From contig JADGJA010000004.1 in assembly GCA_027596035.1 (NCBI GenBank), forward strand, positions 38,068 to 102,067: a DNA stretch of 64,000 nucleotides, written 5' to 3'. Position 1 is the first letter of the stretch. Each line of letters opens with the position of its first letter. Positions 44,225-57,463 of this stretch are shown here, one piece after another. The stretch is from Thoreauomyces humboldtii (Eukaryota; Chytridiomycota; Chytridiomycetes; Spizellomycetales; Powellomycetaceae). The notes beneath the pieces were generated by a model, which searched no databases, was not told the DNA's origin, and was given only the letters and a program-made list of their open reading frames with translations. Position numbers and translations under genes: made by a program.

Positions 44225-47200
44225 CTAGTACACCTCGAGGATGTATCTCTCCCGTTCCTTCAGATCCTCTAGCAGCTCCGCGGCTGCATCCAAAGGTATG
44301 TCTCCGTCCGCCGAGAAAGCGTTGACGAGGGCATCGCGAACGTCCGGCACGGGCCATGTCGGTCCACAAAGGTAGAATGACCCCCCACCAACGCCCTGAC
44401 TGCCATGTTCCGAGTCCAACATCCACTCCTTCAGCATGGGTCCATCCTGCGCTATCCGATGCTGGATGTAGATCTTCTCCTTCTGGTCCCTCGAGAAGGC
44501 CAGCCTCAGATGCGTCAGAACACCGTCGGCGTGATAGGCCTCCATCTCCTCTCCGTACAGATACTCCATCCCTCGGAACCTGGCTCCAAAGTAAAGCGTC
44601 ATGGGACCGACCTCGTGACCTAGGGACTTCCAGTGGGCTCGTTCCTGGATGAAAGCTCGGAAGGGAGCCATGCCGGTACCGAGTCCCGACATGACGACGG
44701 GAGCCGTCAGGGACTTTGGAAGCTTCATGACCGACGGTTTGAGGGTCACGGTGATCGTGTCCCCCACCCGGGTCGAGAGAAGGTACCTCGTGCATTGACC
44801 GTATCGGTCCGACCCGGACTTTGTCTTCCAGTCGACGAGGACGACGAGGAGGTGGACGCTGTCGGGATGCATGCTCTGAGCAGAGGAGATCGAGTAGTGA
44901 CGGGGCTTGATGGCTGGGATGAGGTTGAGGAGTTGTTCCACGGTAGGACGAGCCGAGGTGAACTTTGCGAGAAGGTCCGCGTAGGTGGGTGTCTCCTCCT
45001 CGACGAAGCGCGTCATGAGCTCAGAGTTCGAAAGAAGGTTGTGGACCTCTTCGTGCTGTAAAGGATCACGCGTGTGGCCCAGAAGAGCTTGGTAGAACTT
45101 TCGACCAGGACGACCAAAGACATCCACGATCTGCGTGAACATCTGTGCTGCCGTTCGGATCTCTGACGACTGTTCGTCCCTGCGATCAACGTAGACGATG
45201 TGGTTGGGATTCACACCATACTCTGTCAAAAACTTTTCGACGGCGACGGGATCGTTGTGGCCGTGTACGCCGAGAGCCTCTCCGATTTCATACTTCATCC
45301 CGGTACCCTTGATGTCCATCTCGAGGTGGAATACGTTACGATCGTAAGTGTCGGGGGTCAGACGTCGGTTCTCGGTGACCTTGACCTTAAAGGCGCCAGG
45401 TATATCGGGACGGAGGTTGACCGTTGTGTTGTACGCTTCGGGAAACAGAACAGGCCAGATGCCTTCGTGCGGTTTGGTGACGCGAGACTGGATATCCTCC
45501 TCGTTGTCGTCTTCCTTGAGAGAAAGCTTCTCGAATGGTACGCTGTTTCCGACGATGGCAGGGAGGGGTTTCGCGTCCGCGGACACCGCGGCATGCTGAA
45601 ATTTGCCCACATCTCTGATGCTTGCAACTCCGGTTCGAATGGCGCCGAGCTTGGTGGCCAGGATGCTTCGATCTGGCTCGGTCGAGGCGATCGTGTTTCC
45701 CAGTCGTCGCATGGCAGCAGGGAAATCCACCTCCGGCGCAAGCTTTAGGAATACGGCCGTGAGAATGAGCGTCACGTACTGATGAACGGCGCCCTTGAAG
45801 AGTGTGAAATCTGTTGCCGTTCCCGTCGCGTCGACGGTCTTGACACGAAGCTTTTTGTGCATGATCTCAGCCTTGACTTCATCCGGGATCTCCTTTTCCA
45901 AATTTTCGCCCGTGAGATGGGTGTTCAGGACAAGGATGCCATTGCTACGCACGCTCTTAGCCACGTTGTACCGCTGGAGGAGAGACAGATCGTGTACTGC
46001 CGCATACTCAGCGGAATGGATCAGGTAGGACGACGTGGGGGGCTGCCCAGCTGTCGTTCCCTGAGCGTACCGGACGTGTGAGACGCTGACTGGATCGATC
46101 TGAGCATCATCATGCGAGACATGGACCTGCGTGAGTCTGTCTTCGGCAAGGTATCCGACAACTGCCTGCGCTACGTCCACTGTGTCCGTCTCCTGAAGGT
46201 CCCAGAGAACGGCTTGATGAATTCCATCCTGAGAGTAGCGAGCATCGGCGTCCGTGTCGACCGTTTCAGCGGTTATCAAGTAGTCGAAATCGGGGCGAGC
46301 TAACGCAGCGTTGAGAAGGAGGCCTTCGACAGCAGCGGGATGGTAACTTCCGGGTTCTTCCGAGAAGCGAGCAGTGAGGATGACGGGCGTGCGACCAGTC
46401 CAGGCCTTGCTGTAGAAGCATGCTGTGACATCGAGGAACAAGGGCCCGTGACCACCATTGCCGCCAGCTTGATCGATGACAACTAGCTTCTTAACAGAAG
46501 TTGGGAGAGCCGCAATAAAGTGCGCCGCGGACCAAGGTCGTAGCAGGCGCACAGTCAGCACGCCGGTGCTGCCTCCGATATGCTTCGCTGCCTGTTGAGC
46601 GAGTTTGGCAACGGGACCGAGCGCTACAACAATGATCTCTGCATCTGTGGGTCCAGCATATTCAAAGAGATCGTAACGGTGGCCAAATGTAGCTGCCAGG
46701 AGGCTCATGGCCTCGTCCGTGGCGGTTGCTGCGTCAAAATGCTTCTTTTTAGGCTCCACAACAGACCTGCGCACAAGCGTTGCCAGCTTCTGATAGTCCA
46801 GGATCTTGGAGCTGGTGACCTCCGATGCAATTCGAGCCCCATCGAAAAAGTGAAGAAAAGGGGCTTGAGCGATCTGGGCGGCGACATGAGCAACGAGCGC
46901 AAGATCATGAGCCTCCTGTACGGTTCCAGAGCTGAGGAGCGCGAACCCAGTGTAAACGGCTGCAATGACGCTCTTGATATCGGGCACGATACTGAATGTG
47001 TCGGCTGCGATAGCCTGGGCTGAGACATGGAAGACGACAGGCTTGCGGGCTCTGGCAATCTCGTACATGGACGGGATCATGAGAGTCAGAGCGGTAGAAG
47101 AGAGAACGGCGGTGACAGACGATCCAGTGGAGAGAGCTCCGTGTACGGCGCTCGCGGCACCCGAGCGGGTGCTCATGCTGACGACCTTGTGAGAATTGCC

Positions 47201-48566
47201 GAATGCGTTGGAAACTCCGGTTTTCTCCCACTTTTGCATGACCTCCCCGACCTCGGCTCCAGTGGTGACTGGATAAATAAATGACAGGTCGCTCAGACCG
47301 TAGGCGACATGCGCCGCGGCAGTTTGACCATTGATTTGCTGAACCGTTCCGGCATGAAGGGCGAAAGACTGCGCTGAGACATCGACATCCGCCGAGGTGT
47401 TAACACTGGGCGGGATACTGGAGCTGTGGAGTCCGATCTCGAACACCGGACCGCTCGAGATAACTGCGGGGAAGGCGTGAACCGCGTAACCGCCGTCACG
47501 GAAAAGCTTCATCTCTTCGAGAATAGCTGGGTTCGAAGTCAAGGCATCGCGGGCAAGGAGGCGGACCACCTCGTCGCCCTGCTGGAGGAACGGCAAGACG
47601 AGGTCTTCCAACTGCGAGCGACCCGTGCTGTGCTGCAAGACGACGAGTTCTCCGCCGACAAGATCAAGGATCTCCTGAGGGATATCCGCGTCCCCGATGA
47701 CGAGCGCTGCTTCGAGTAGGCTTTTATAAGCCCCCCGAACGAGAAGCTCAGGATCGCCCGAACCTGCGCTGACGTATGACAGGATGCCGCTGACGCCTCG
47801 GCGCTTCGGGGCAGGCAAGTCCCCGTCGGCAACAAAAGCATCACCGAGCCTGTCGATATCCTCCTGAGCGATTTTTGCCAGGGATTCGAAAGACCAGCTT
47901 TCGGAAAGTCGGGCAACAAAGTCGGCACGCCGAGAGTCCTCAGATGGTGCTACGGAGCGAAGGTGCTGACGGATCAAGCTCAGGTTTTGGATGGCTAGCC
48001 CCGCTTCGGCAGGAAGCGTGTTGGCGATGGTCTGACGGATCCGTGTGGCAAGCTTTGGGCCGTTCCCATTGGTGGAAACAGCGACCTGCAGAGCATGATC
48101 GCGGTAGGTGGACATGAACCAAAAGTCCGAGAGCTCTGGGATGTCGGCTACGTTGACAGGGATGCCTCTTTCCCTGGAGAGGGATGCAACTCGTCGAGAC
48201 AAGGCTTCCTCTCCTCCGGCGACCATAACCAGAGCTTTGTTCTTCAGATCCTTGACGGTAAACTCGCGAGCATGCCACGTCAGCTCGCCTCGACTGATGC
48301 GACTTCGAAGGGCAGAAGTGATAGAGTTGGAAGGCGAGACGAGAGTCACGCGAGCGTCGGCCTCGAGTGCATAGAGAACCCGTTCGGAAGCGACGTTTGT
48401 TCCGCCGACGATGAGGACATCCCTATCACAGCGGATCAGTTCGTCTGATCTAAACTGGCATCCAAAACAGCGCCTGTAAAGTAGAGACTCACTTTCCGGT
48501 GATGTTCCAAGCAAGGATGAGGGAAGCGCCGCCGCGAGCAGGAGGAGCTTCTTCGGCAGAGGCCAT
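44225..48566 (-). CDS. Siroheme synthase (Met8 plus CobA-like) fused to sulfite reductase flavoprotein Met10
   Basis: Exons 48566-48493 and 48422-44225 join in frame to 1423 residues. Residues ~1-215 are Met8-like: SLILAWNITGKDVLIVGG (NAD-binding), then NVADIPELSDFWF and AVSTNGNGPKLATRIR, the core of precorrin-2 dehydrogenase/ferrochelatase. Residues ~235-390 look like a shortened, degenerate uroporphyrinogen-III methylase (SYVSAGSGDPELL; the later GGDP loop is replaced by LLARDA). From ~400 comes a complete Met10: the pyruvate-oxidoreductase-like domain (INGQTAAAHVAYGLSD), then FAD/NADPH domains with KPRHYSISSAQ, MSGLGTGMAPFRAFIQER and a C-terminal Tyr. Siroheme is the cofactor of sulfite reductase, so one polypeptide joins cofactor synthesis and electron supply. 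No break is seen over 4.2 kb of exon 2. Confidence 0.9.
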
Positions 48567-49103
48567 GATGGGGTGTTGGCGAACGACGAGTGAGATTGCT
48601 TGCCAGGCTAGGAAAGCTTGAGGGCGGCTACACAGGATTATATAAAGAGGAGAGTTCCCTAGCGCGTGCGGAGGAAGAGATTGAAGACACGTCGGAAGGT
48701 CGAGTCCACCATGATGTGTGTGCCCCCCTTGGCTCTCGTCGTGCGTGCATGTTGCGAGATTGGGTGTCAAATGGCGTTCAATCGGACAGCGATGGCGTCT
48801 TCGGATTGTCATCAGAAAGAGAGAGGGCTGAGCTGTTCATTAGGAAGGTCAGCCATCCATCAGAGACTGCGCCACCCACCTCGCTGCAGTGTTCGACACC
48901 TCCAAACACTGACTCCAATCCGTTATCGTGGATGCGGACGCTTCTCCGAAAGTGTCGGTTGTCGAGTGCAGTCACCGGTACGATGCCGATGGATCTTTTT
49001 TAGGTACACGATCACAAGCAAGAAGGAGTAGCAGTAGTAAAAAAAAAGAGAGGAATGGAAAAAGAAGTGCACAAAGAAAGGGAAGAAGGAAAAAAACAAG
49101 AGT
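48567..49103. other. Intergenic region between the MET10 fusion and NOT1
   Basis: About 0.54 kb; promoter and leader of the sulfite-reductase fusion and the NOT1 3' flank. A purine-rich stretch lies at 49017-49100. No gene is seen. Confidence 0.55.
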
Positions 49104-52100
49104 CTACTGCGCAACCTGCATGAGGGACTGGTTGATGGACTTTGCTACGCTTGCAAAGAGTCGCTCGATCTCGGGCGCGCAACGGATGAAGTTGTTGTGG
49201 TCCCAGAAGTTGTAGCGAGGGTTGCGGATGAGCTCGATGAATGTGATCAGGAGGCCGTACGGGTGTGGGCGATTGACGACCAGGCGCTCGATCAGGACAC
49301 TGATTTTAAGAGGATGTCGAGAGAAAGTTGTGAGCCCCTCGAAGAATAGATGATGGAACAGTGGTTCCTCTAATGGCTTACCGAGTGATCTGCTCCTGGA
49401 CGACTTCCTGCGTCGCTTCTGCGAAGAGATACAACAGCACGCAGCTGAAGTAGTGCGTGTGTGAATTAGGGTACCGCAGCTGGTTAGCGATGGCGCTGAA
49501 CAGCAGGTAGCGCCCTAGGATAAACAAAGGGGAAGCGTTGTAAGCACAAAAAGCGCACGAATGAACTCTGAGGCGCACGCAGTTCTGCTGTACCTTCCGT
49601 ATCCAGGTCTCCCGCGAGCTGCTGGAAGATATCCATGGGAGCGCTGTGCGTGACGGGCGGTGCGCCCACGACCGGTGGCTTGTTCTGCGTCTGAGTGATG
49701 GCCTGAACTCCCACATAGAGCACGAGGGAATTCACCGCTGGTACGTTGTAGGTCGAACTCTCGTTCTCGGATGCTTCGGTCGTGGAAGAGCCCGTTGATG
49801 GCGCAGCGAGCTGGAGTCGGCTGCCTAGGTCCACAAGGAAAGACGCTGGACCCCGCGTCTTCAGGTACACGTCGATGTCGTGCTTCAGATTGTGCGGGAT
49901 GAGGTTGCTAGTGTAGTCGGAAAGCACGTGTGGGGGCTGGTTGATCTCAGGGAGTAGGTCAACCTTGAGGTTGGGTGTGAAGGGATCGGGCAGGCGCATA
50001 GTTCGTGGGAATGCAGACAGGATCAGGTTGCGGAGCTGGATGCACGTGTGCGGGATCACGTCGACAAAGCTGAAGTGGTAATCGCAAAGGAACTCTGGGA
50101 AATCATGCAGAAGGACCAGTAGGATTCGAAGTGCGGCGCGATAGAGGAGACGTGTAGTCTCCGTCATTTCAGCTTGTTTAAGGAATGGTCCCAAAAACTT
50201 GAAAAGATCCACCAGCAGACGCTGGAAGAATGGCCAGTACTGCAACAGATTCATTCGATCAGCGACTGCATTTTGCCATTAACCCATTTTTCAACCTCAC
50301 CTTTTGGTTCTCAGCGAGCAGCAACTTTGGCATGAAGAAGCGATGAGACACAAGCTGCAGCCACGAGAGCGTGAAGCCAGGCAGGAATGACGGTTGCAGC
50401 GTGTGGAACGTGTTGCTACAAACATACGTTCGCAAAGTATCAGCGCGCAAGAACACAGGCACAGACTGCAAACGCCGGCGACATACCTCATAGCCGACAA
50501 GATCTGGATGTAAATTGGTTGCAGGTCCCACTCGAACTTGTTCAGATCGTTCAGCAGGGTCGAGAAGAACCTGAAGAACGGCCGCTGGTTGAACTGCGCG
50601 CGCTGCTGTTCGTGGGCGTGAACGAGTACGAGCACAATGATCGAAAGGATCTTTGCCGTCAAGTTCAGACGCGCGTGATTGTCGTCCACGCCCGCGGGGT
50701 CGACGTGGTAGCGCACGAGCAGCACTACGAGACGAGCGAATGCATCGACTGCCTCAAAAGGTGTGGCGCTGTTCGGGGCTGCGTTCGCGCTCGACGTCTC
50801 GTACGCTTCCATGCAAATCTCGGTGCACACGCGGAAGAACAACGGCGAAATGGCTTCGGCGCGAAGAATGCCTTGTTGCTGAAGCTGAGCAACAGAAAAG
50901 ATTGAGTGAGCATAGATAGAGTATATAAGAGAGCTATACTTGATGTTACCTGCTGAATGAAGAACGCATGCGACTTCTCATTGGAAGCCGGGTGGTAAAA
51001 CGTCCGCACCCACTCATGGAAGAGTGCAGCAAGGTGTCTCCGCAGTGTCGCTGTCTCGTTATCTTTCGTGGTGAGATCTTTTACCGAGAACAGGGGCATC
51101 TTGCTTTTGACGGCGACCAATCTTTGCGTCCATCTACAACCAGGCCCATGGAATATGAACTTCTATTCAAAGCAGAAATCACATATATCTCGTCGTAACA
51201 TACCCTTCTGGAACCTTGTTCCGCGCAGCTAACTTATTGAGCATCTCCAGCGAGCTGAAAAACTCGCTCTGCACCGCAATCGGTGGCTCCGCAGCAACAA
51301 ACTTTTCAATGAGCTGAATGGTATACTCGGTGGCACGCCCCGAGTCCATAAGGCGCGCCAATTGCATGTCTAGCTCCGACACCGCAAGGAAACCAGCAAG
51401 CACCAGTGCCACAGTAACCTCGACGTTGAATTTACGCTGAAAGTTATAATAGCTTCGGTCAATACATGTAGGAAACAAGCATTCGATCTTTCGAATCTAT
51501 ACCTCGTCGTCGTGGTACAGCAGCCATTCTCGAACCTCCTTGGTCAAACGAGTAGATGCTTCGCACAGCTTCTGCAGAAGCATCACGCAGACACCCCTTG
51601 TCAAGGCGGTCTCGCTAGCGTAGAGCATTTGGACGATCTTCTGTGCGAACAGCAGGGCCATCTCGTCCCGGTTGAAGGGCTGCGAAAATACAACCAGAAT
51701 GTCCTGCAGCGCAATCCGGATGGGATGAGGGTTGGGAAGGGCGCTGACAGTCGATACCTCTGCCTGAGGAATCAGCTTTTCCAACTCCGCGATGTGATGA
51801 GCAAACTTGTCGAGAGACTGCTGGATGGCGTTCGGAGCAGCGCTGTCGTTATTAGGAGATCGCGCTACTACGGGAACCGCAGGTGATCCGACGTCGATTC
51901 GCATTTGCTCGGTGCGAAGAGGACCCGATCGAGGAAGATCTTTGCTGACGGCGTCCACTTGCTCCATCGGTGGGGCAGCGTTTTGTCCGACACGAGAGAA
52001 GTCCTCATACACGCGAAGCTGCTGACCGTTGAGTCCACCGATCTTCAGCCGCAGAGGATCCGGAAGGGTGGAGGGGTATCTGGACGCAGCGTAAACGGCC

Positions 52101-55100
52101 ATGTCATAGAACGGCTGGTTGCTGCGTTCTCGGTGCTTGCGACGGTTTACGAACGACGTTGACAGGGCCTCGTCAATATCCGGAAGGGCCTTCTCCGCGG
52201 CCGCCTTCTCGAGGACCGAGCACGCGAGGTCGAGGTTGTCGGCAACGATGATGTAAACAGCTTGTTCAGGCATCGTCTGCTCCGTGAACCCGTTTTGCAC
52301 GAGCAGGCTCCTCAGGTGCGACATCATGCTCACACGTAAAGGCTCGCGCGACGATACGGATGCTAGGCTGCCTGCAAGACTTGATACCATAAGGTGGGCT
52401 GCCTTCCGCATGCGGCCTTCGTCGGGTTCAAGGGCAAAGTCCTTAATTACGAGCTCCCGAGTGGCTATGCCAGCGATAGTGATACTACGCTCGACCACGG
52501 GGGAAATGATCTCTCGGATCGCTCGATCGATGGCAATATGCACAATGCGTTTCAAGGATGGTTGCGCGCTGAAGATTGGCAAATTCGGGTTGAACGTGAT
52601 GAAGGCGGCGAGGTTGGGAATCCCGACACCAGTGTCGTCCACTTGCGACAAAGACGAGAGCGCGCCGCCGGTGGACTCTGCGCCAAACCCTGGCGCCAGA
52701 CCCCCGCCATTCATGGCTGAAGGTCCATTCCCTCCAGTTACTGAAGCGGATGCAGTAAGCGGGCCGGAAGTGGATTTCGAAGAAGCAGCAGTCAAGGCCT
52801 CCGGTCCTTCTGCTGACTGCTTCTGAGGTCTGTTTTGCAGCATACTCGTCGGTTCGATATCTACGAGAGCACATGGTTTAGTATATTAGCTCCGCACTTG
52901 GTGAGCCACGGAATTTTTGTAGCGTATACCTTTGATGGCCAGCCTTAAGTTCTTGCATAGCACCTCGATCTCGAACTTCAGGTTTAACTTCAGGTCCGCG
53001 AACCGGTAGAGTTCGGCTAGCAGCTTCATGATCGCCATGAGCCAAGGATTTGGGGGCTTGAAGACTCGGCTCTTTGGGTGCTTAGAACCTTGTTCAAGGA
53101 CTTTGCAGACGAAGGGTATGACAACAATGAGCCGGCTGCTGTCATATCCTTCCAGCAGCAATTCCTGTGAGGGAAAAAGGTGTCAGGTAAGTGAGAAAAC
53201 GTTTTGCGGAAAGGAAACACGAAATCCTACCTTGACGCCCAAATTCTTGTGCTTTATTGGCCTGTTCTTGCCCAAGGTAATCCCACCAAGCCACGTGCCC
53301 AGATTCTTCAAGAGAGATCGCTCTTGCGACGACGTCACGGTCTTCTCCGAGTTCAGCAAGATACGAATATTGGAGTAAGTCTCGTGCAAAATATGGCGAT
53401 GCAATCCGGGGCTCTCCAAGGCATCAAGGAACGCGATATAAAGTGTGTGGAAATTGGGTTCGATGCTGGCGCGCTTCACGACGATGTAATGACTGAACCA
53501 ACGGTAGTGCTGAGCTTTGAGGATGTTCTTCATCTCGGCAACCTTCGTCTCAAGATTGGCGATCGAGACATTGTTGATAATAAATAGGATCTTGTCCTGC
53601 GTCGCTTCGTTTGGAACCTCAAAGGGCTCGCGACTCGCCGCATCCAAAAGCGTGTCCAGCCTCAACGCCGTGAAAACGGGAGCCTCGGTCACTCGGCTCA
53701 CACCTTCCGTGTTCTGAGGAATATCCTTCGAAGTAAGGACGAGACTAGCTTCAGCGCTCAGCTGCTCCGTGGGAGTCTCAGCGCCGGGCCCGCCGGCTTG
53801 AAGAGTTTTGATGTACTGAACGATCTCGGGATGAGCCTGGTACAAATGAGCAATCTGCAGAAGAAGAGAGCAGTACTGTGGCCACTCTCCTAGACGCGCC
53901 TGGAACTGGCTGAGCGCTTGAATGCCGAACTTGAAGAGACGGGAGCCAACAGCCTGGCGTAAAGCGTCCAGAACATAGCGGAGGGCCATGCCAAGTGCTC
54001 GGGACGTGACGATCTGGTTCTGGATCATTGCTCCAAACAAGACGCTGGTGATGGCAAGCTCCTTTTCCGGGTAACGAGGGAAGAACTTGTACTCGTCAAA
54101 TAGGTTGTGCACCATACACCTGTATGTGTCCTGTTCTCGTGGATTCTCCGAGGTTTTAAAGCGCTGAAGCAGGTCCATCACTTGGTTGATGGTTAACTCG
54201 CTCTTGTAAATACGCTCATAGTAGGAGTTGGCCTCTTCTTCCACGTCATCCGAGAATGTACTTCCTTCCGTGGATAAGCCCTCTCCGAGCGTTGGGATGT
54301 TGGCTAATCGTGGGTATGTTTGCAAACACGAGCTCGAAACTTCTTTCAGGTAACTCGCACTCGTGGGAGTCAATCTGAGTAAAAGGAGACATCGGTCAGA
54401 GGCGTGCTGAATGAGACACCGCCGAAACCCGGGACTTACGGAGTGTGTGCATGCAGAACGCGGAGAAAGATAGCAACTACATCCAAGGAGAGTGGCACCG
54501 AGCGCTTGGCGTTGGTGGCATCTACTCGTGTAGACTGGCTTGCCATCTTTTCACACAAGAAATCGAGACATGCAACGACGAACACGTCACCCTGTTCTCG
54601 AAGGTGGTCTTGCAGCCACTTTTCCAAGTTCAGATAATCCCTCCGGGAAGCCAATGCTGCCAGATCTATGGAGAATGAGAAAGGCTTGGTTTCGAGTATT
54701 TGCGAAAGTGCCTGAACGAGCCGAATCGAGTGAGCAACTTTGACGATGATTGGCTTCTATTTGATAAATTAGTTACCCTCATCTCTTGAGCGACATCCAG
54801 AATCCGTGAGAGCGATGAAGGATCTTTTGTGTACATATGCAGGAGACCAGATATGGACAGATTTTGGTTGAGCTGCCACAGTCGTGGAAGGACGAACGTA
54901 GAATTGGGGTGCCCGGTCAGAAAGAGCATCACTAAGCCCGGGGTAAGCTCCTTCATAGCATCGTTCCACGGCGCCTGGAAGAACGACGAGGTGAGAGCTG
55001 ATTCGGGTGACGGGGTGGATAACACAGTTCGGCTTACCGTCATTTGCGCGAACGAAAGGAGCATGAGCTCTGGCGATTGTTGAACCGCATAGTCCAGAAT

Positions 55101-56615
55101 AGGCTTCACTTCGGCGTAAAGATGACCATCGGACAATGCCAGCAGAGTCTCGATCAGCTCCAAGCAGTTGAAGCATTGAGTGGCCAGAGAAGGAGCTGCG
55201 GTACGGGCCGATGCGCCTTCCAACGGTACAACATGCTTTGTGATCGTTTCATTGATGCTGAAAAGTTCCGGGATGGACTGGATAGCTTGCCTTAGGAACG
55301 ATAGCTGTCCGAGCTCATTCGTCCATTTGCCGAAAAAGGCGCCTACGGGGAACAAGTATACATCCTGGTGCAATACACTTAAGACTTGGAAATTTGATCT
55401 TGGCCAAATCGTGAAAAGCAACATACCTTCAGCACGACTTTAGAAGCGTTCAGCAGAATGGCGAGCGCAGGAGCATCCATGATAATAAAGTCAGCTTGAT
55501 CGCACGCTCGCATGGTTCCAAACCAGTCCAGTGCCGGAACCTATCGGATACGAAGTCAGCGTCTCGTTCGAAAGCGACTGGGTGTTTCGGAAACTGACCA
55601 GTTCTACGATTGTTCTGATGAACACTTCCACATTCCATGACGTAGCCTGCGATCGCTGCGCGCCATCCTGTAGAATGCTAATTCGCACGTCGTCGTTGAC
55701 ACTTTGTGCAAGGCCAGTATGCGTGCGGACCATCATGCACAAGACGTCGGCCACCAGGCGTTCGGTAACCTGGGCTCGGGTGAGCTGAGCATGTTTCAGG
55801 ACGCGTCGCACCGCATCCGGGGATGATGTGGAACTGTAAGCGAGCTCTCGCATGAGCTGCGCCAGTTTGGCACCATGCTGGTTCGGGGGGCTCTGCTGAG
55901 TTGGGTCCGACGACATGTTCGCGCCGGGCTCTGTCTCCCTGAGGATGTGGACGGCGTCCCGAAGCTTGACGACGTCGAAGAGCTTCCGGCTAGACAAGCT
56001 ATCCAGCGTATGAACTGTGAAGCGGCTTCCTCTTGTTTCAAGAGGAAGATCCGCGCGTTTGCTGATTGCTAGTAGAGCTTCGGTGATGGCCTTTTCCCAG
56101 ATTCCCTTGACTGCGTAGACGGATGAGTATGCCCTCCAAGTTTTACGATGACAGAAAGCGTTCCTCACCTTGATTATCCACAAGCCACCCAGTAAAAGAC
56201 AGGAGAAGTCCGCAGAGTACAAGCCGTTGAACCCAACTGAAGCTGCTGTCCTCGAGAGCCTGCCAGGTCGCGAGCGGAACTGATCGACTGTTTCCGCCTT
56301 CTGATTCTCGTGTATCCGAAGCTGTTCCAGGAAACCCGAAAGTGACAAGGAACTGCAAGCTCGCGAACGTTTAGATTTCGCAGATCGCAGATTCCGAGAG
56401 AGTATGGTAGAAGGTACCTCGAAAGCGTCGGCAAGCTGCGAAACGAGTTCGGGGCTAGGTCGCCCGCAGATGAGATCCGCAACTACAAGATCGAACGCTC
56501 GTTGCGCAGGGACGTGGGAAAAGTGGACGAAAGGCTGTAAAGACGCCTGGTTTGGCTGGGAGTGTTGCTGCAGGTTGTGGTTGGAGCTGGGATTAAGAGA
56601 ATGGACTGGATGCAT
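49104..56615 (-). CDS. NOT1: CCR4-NOT complex scaffold subunit Not1
   Basis: Central scaffold of the CCR4-NOT deadenylase, which removes poly(A) tails and represses translation. The gene covers ~7.5 kb of minus strand with many introns of ~60-80 nt; I did not resolve every junction. In order: the HEAT-repeat N-terminus (56615-54400); the TTP-binding region ([31 protein letters not shown], ~54100); the Caf1-binding MIF4G domain ([35 protein letters not shown], ~53400); the region after it ([19 protein letters not shown]); the DUF3819 Not9-binding domain ([19 protein letters not shown], ~52550); and the NOT2/NOT3-binding C-terminus ([18 protein letters not shown], then [14 protein letters not shown], ~49200). 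The stop is at 49104-49106. Confidence 0.92.
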
Positions 56616-57463
56616 TGAGCGGATCCGCCCGAGTCCTATAAGGTGATCACGGCGTCGTCCAAGACGTAACGACCTATCAGCTGTTGCTTCCTCCTGTTGA
56701 CCGCTCTGTCACTGCTGTAGGGGGAATGGGAAAGTGCTCAGGTTCAGGTCGCAGCGTACGACACTTGCGCGAGGGACAGCAGCAGCAGAGGGAGAGAGAT
56801 CCGTCCAGAGAAGGGTTAGGGCTACCAACCGTTTGCCTAGCCCTGTCCGTCCGACACTGCAACGCTCGAATTCGCAGTTGTCTCGCTCGTTGAGCCCATT
56901 TCACCCTTCATCTGCCCTGGTCTGCCAAGGAGGACCTTGTTGAGCAGCCGGCAACTCGCAGAGAAACAATCTAATCCTGTCTCGTCATGCTGTCCAATGA
57001 ATTTTGGCGGCAAGTTGCCGAACTCGTCTATCGGTGAAGTACAAGGACAGTAAGCTGGGAATACACAGCTCCGCGAGTCGATGAACGACTCGGCATGTCC
57101 TCAAAGATGGTATCTATCAGCGGGAGAGGATGGGCCAAGAACTGCGTCGAGCGCGGTAGGTATAGCTCCCAAGAAGCCACTACAGGGACTGCTCAGCGGA
57201 GTGCCTCAAGCACGACCGCATTGGCAAGCCAGCAATGGGGCGCCCAAACGATCACAATGTGTTCCCGCTGTATACAGCAAGCCTGCTACTTGCTCTGTCC
57301 AGATCAAAAAAAGAAGGTTTTCCCCACCGATGAGTCATGCTTCGACACGGCGTCGTCGGAACGACCAATCCATTACGGGACACCTCATACCAGTTCTACC
57401 TTCAACAAGCACCCAAGATACATCTTGCCAGGACATCGTTCATTTACTCTGGGAGAGTCCGTC
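56616..57463. other. Divergent intergenic region with dispersed repeat copy 1
   Basis: About 0.85 kb between NOT1 (-) and the phospholipase gene (+). It contains repeat copy 1 (56850-57120). An open frame in phase with the phospholipase continues upstream to 57095 inside the repeat, but the mitochondrial-type N-terminus supports starting at 57464. Confidence 0.55.
56850..57120. repeat. Dispersed repeat copy 1 (matches 62585-62881)
   Basis: About 270 bp with high similarity in the same orientation to 62585-62881. Shared blocks include TCCGACACTGCAA, CATCTGCCCTGGTCTG, GGCAACTCGCAGAGAAAC, AATTTTGGCGGCAAGTTG and CAGCTCCGCGAGTCGATGAA. Near the 3' end a hairpin CGAGTCG-ATGAA-CGACTCG is conserved in both. 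No protein is encoded consistently in both copies. Confidence 0.88.
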
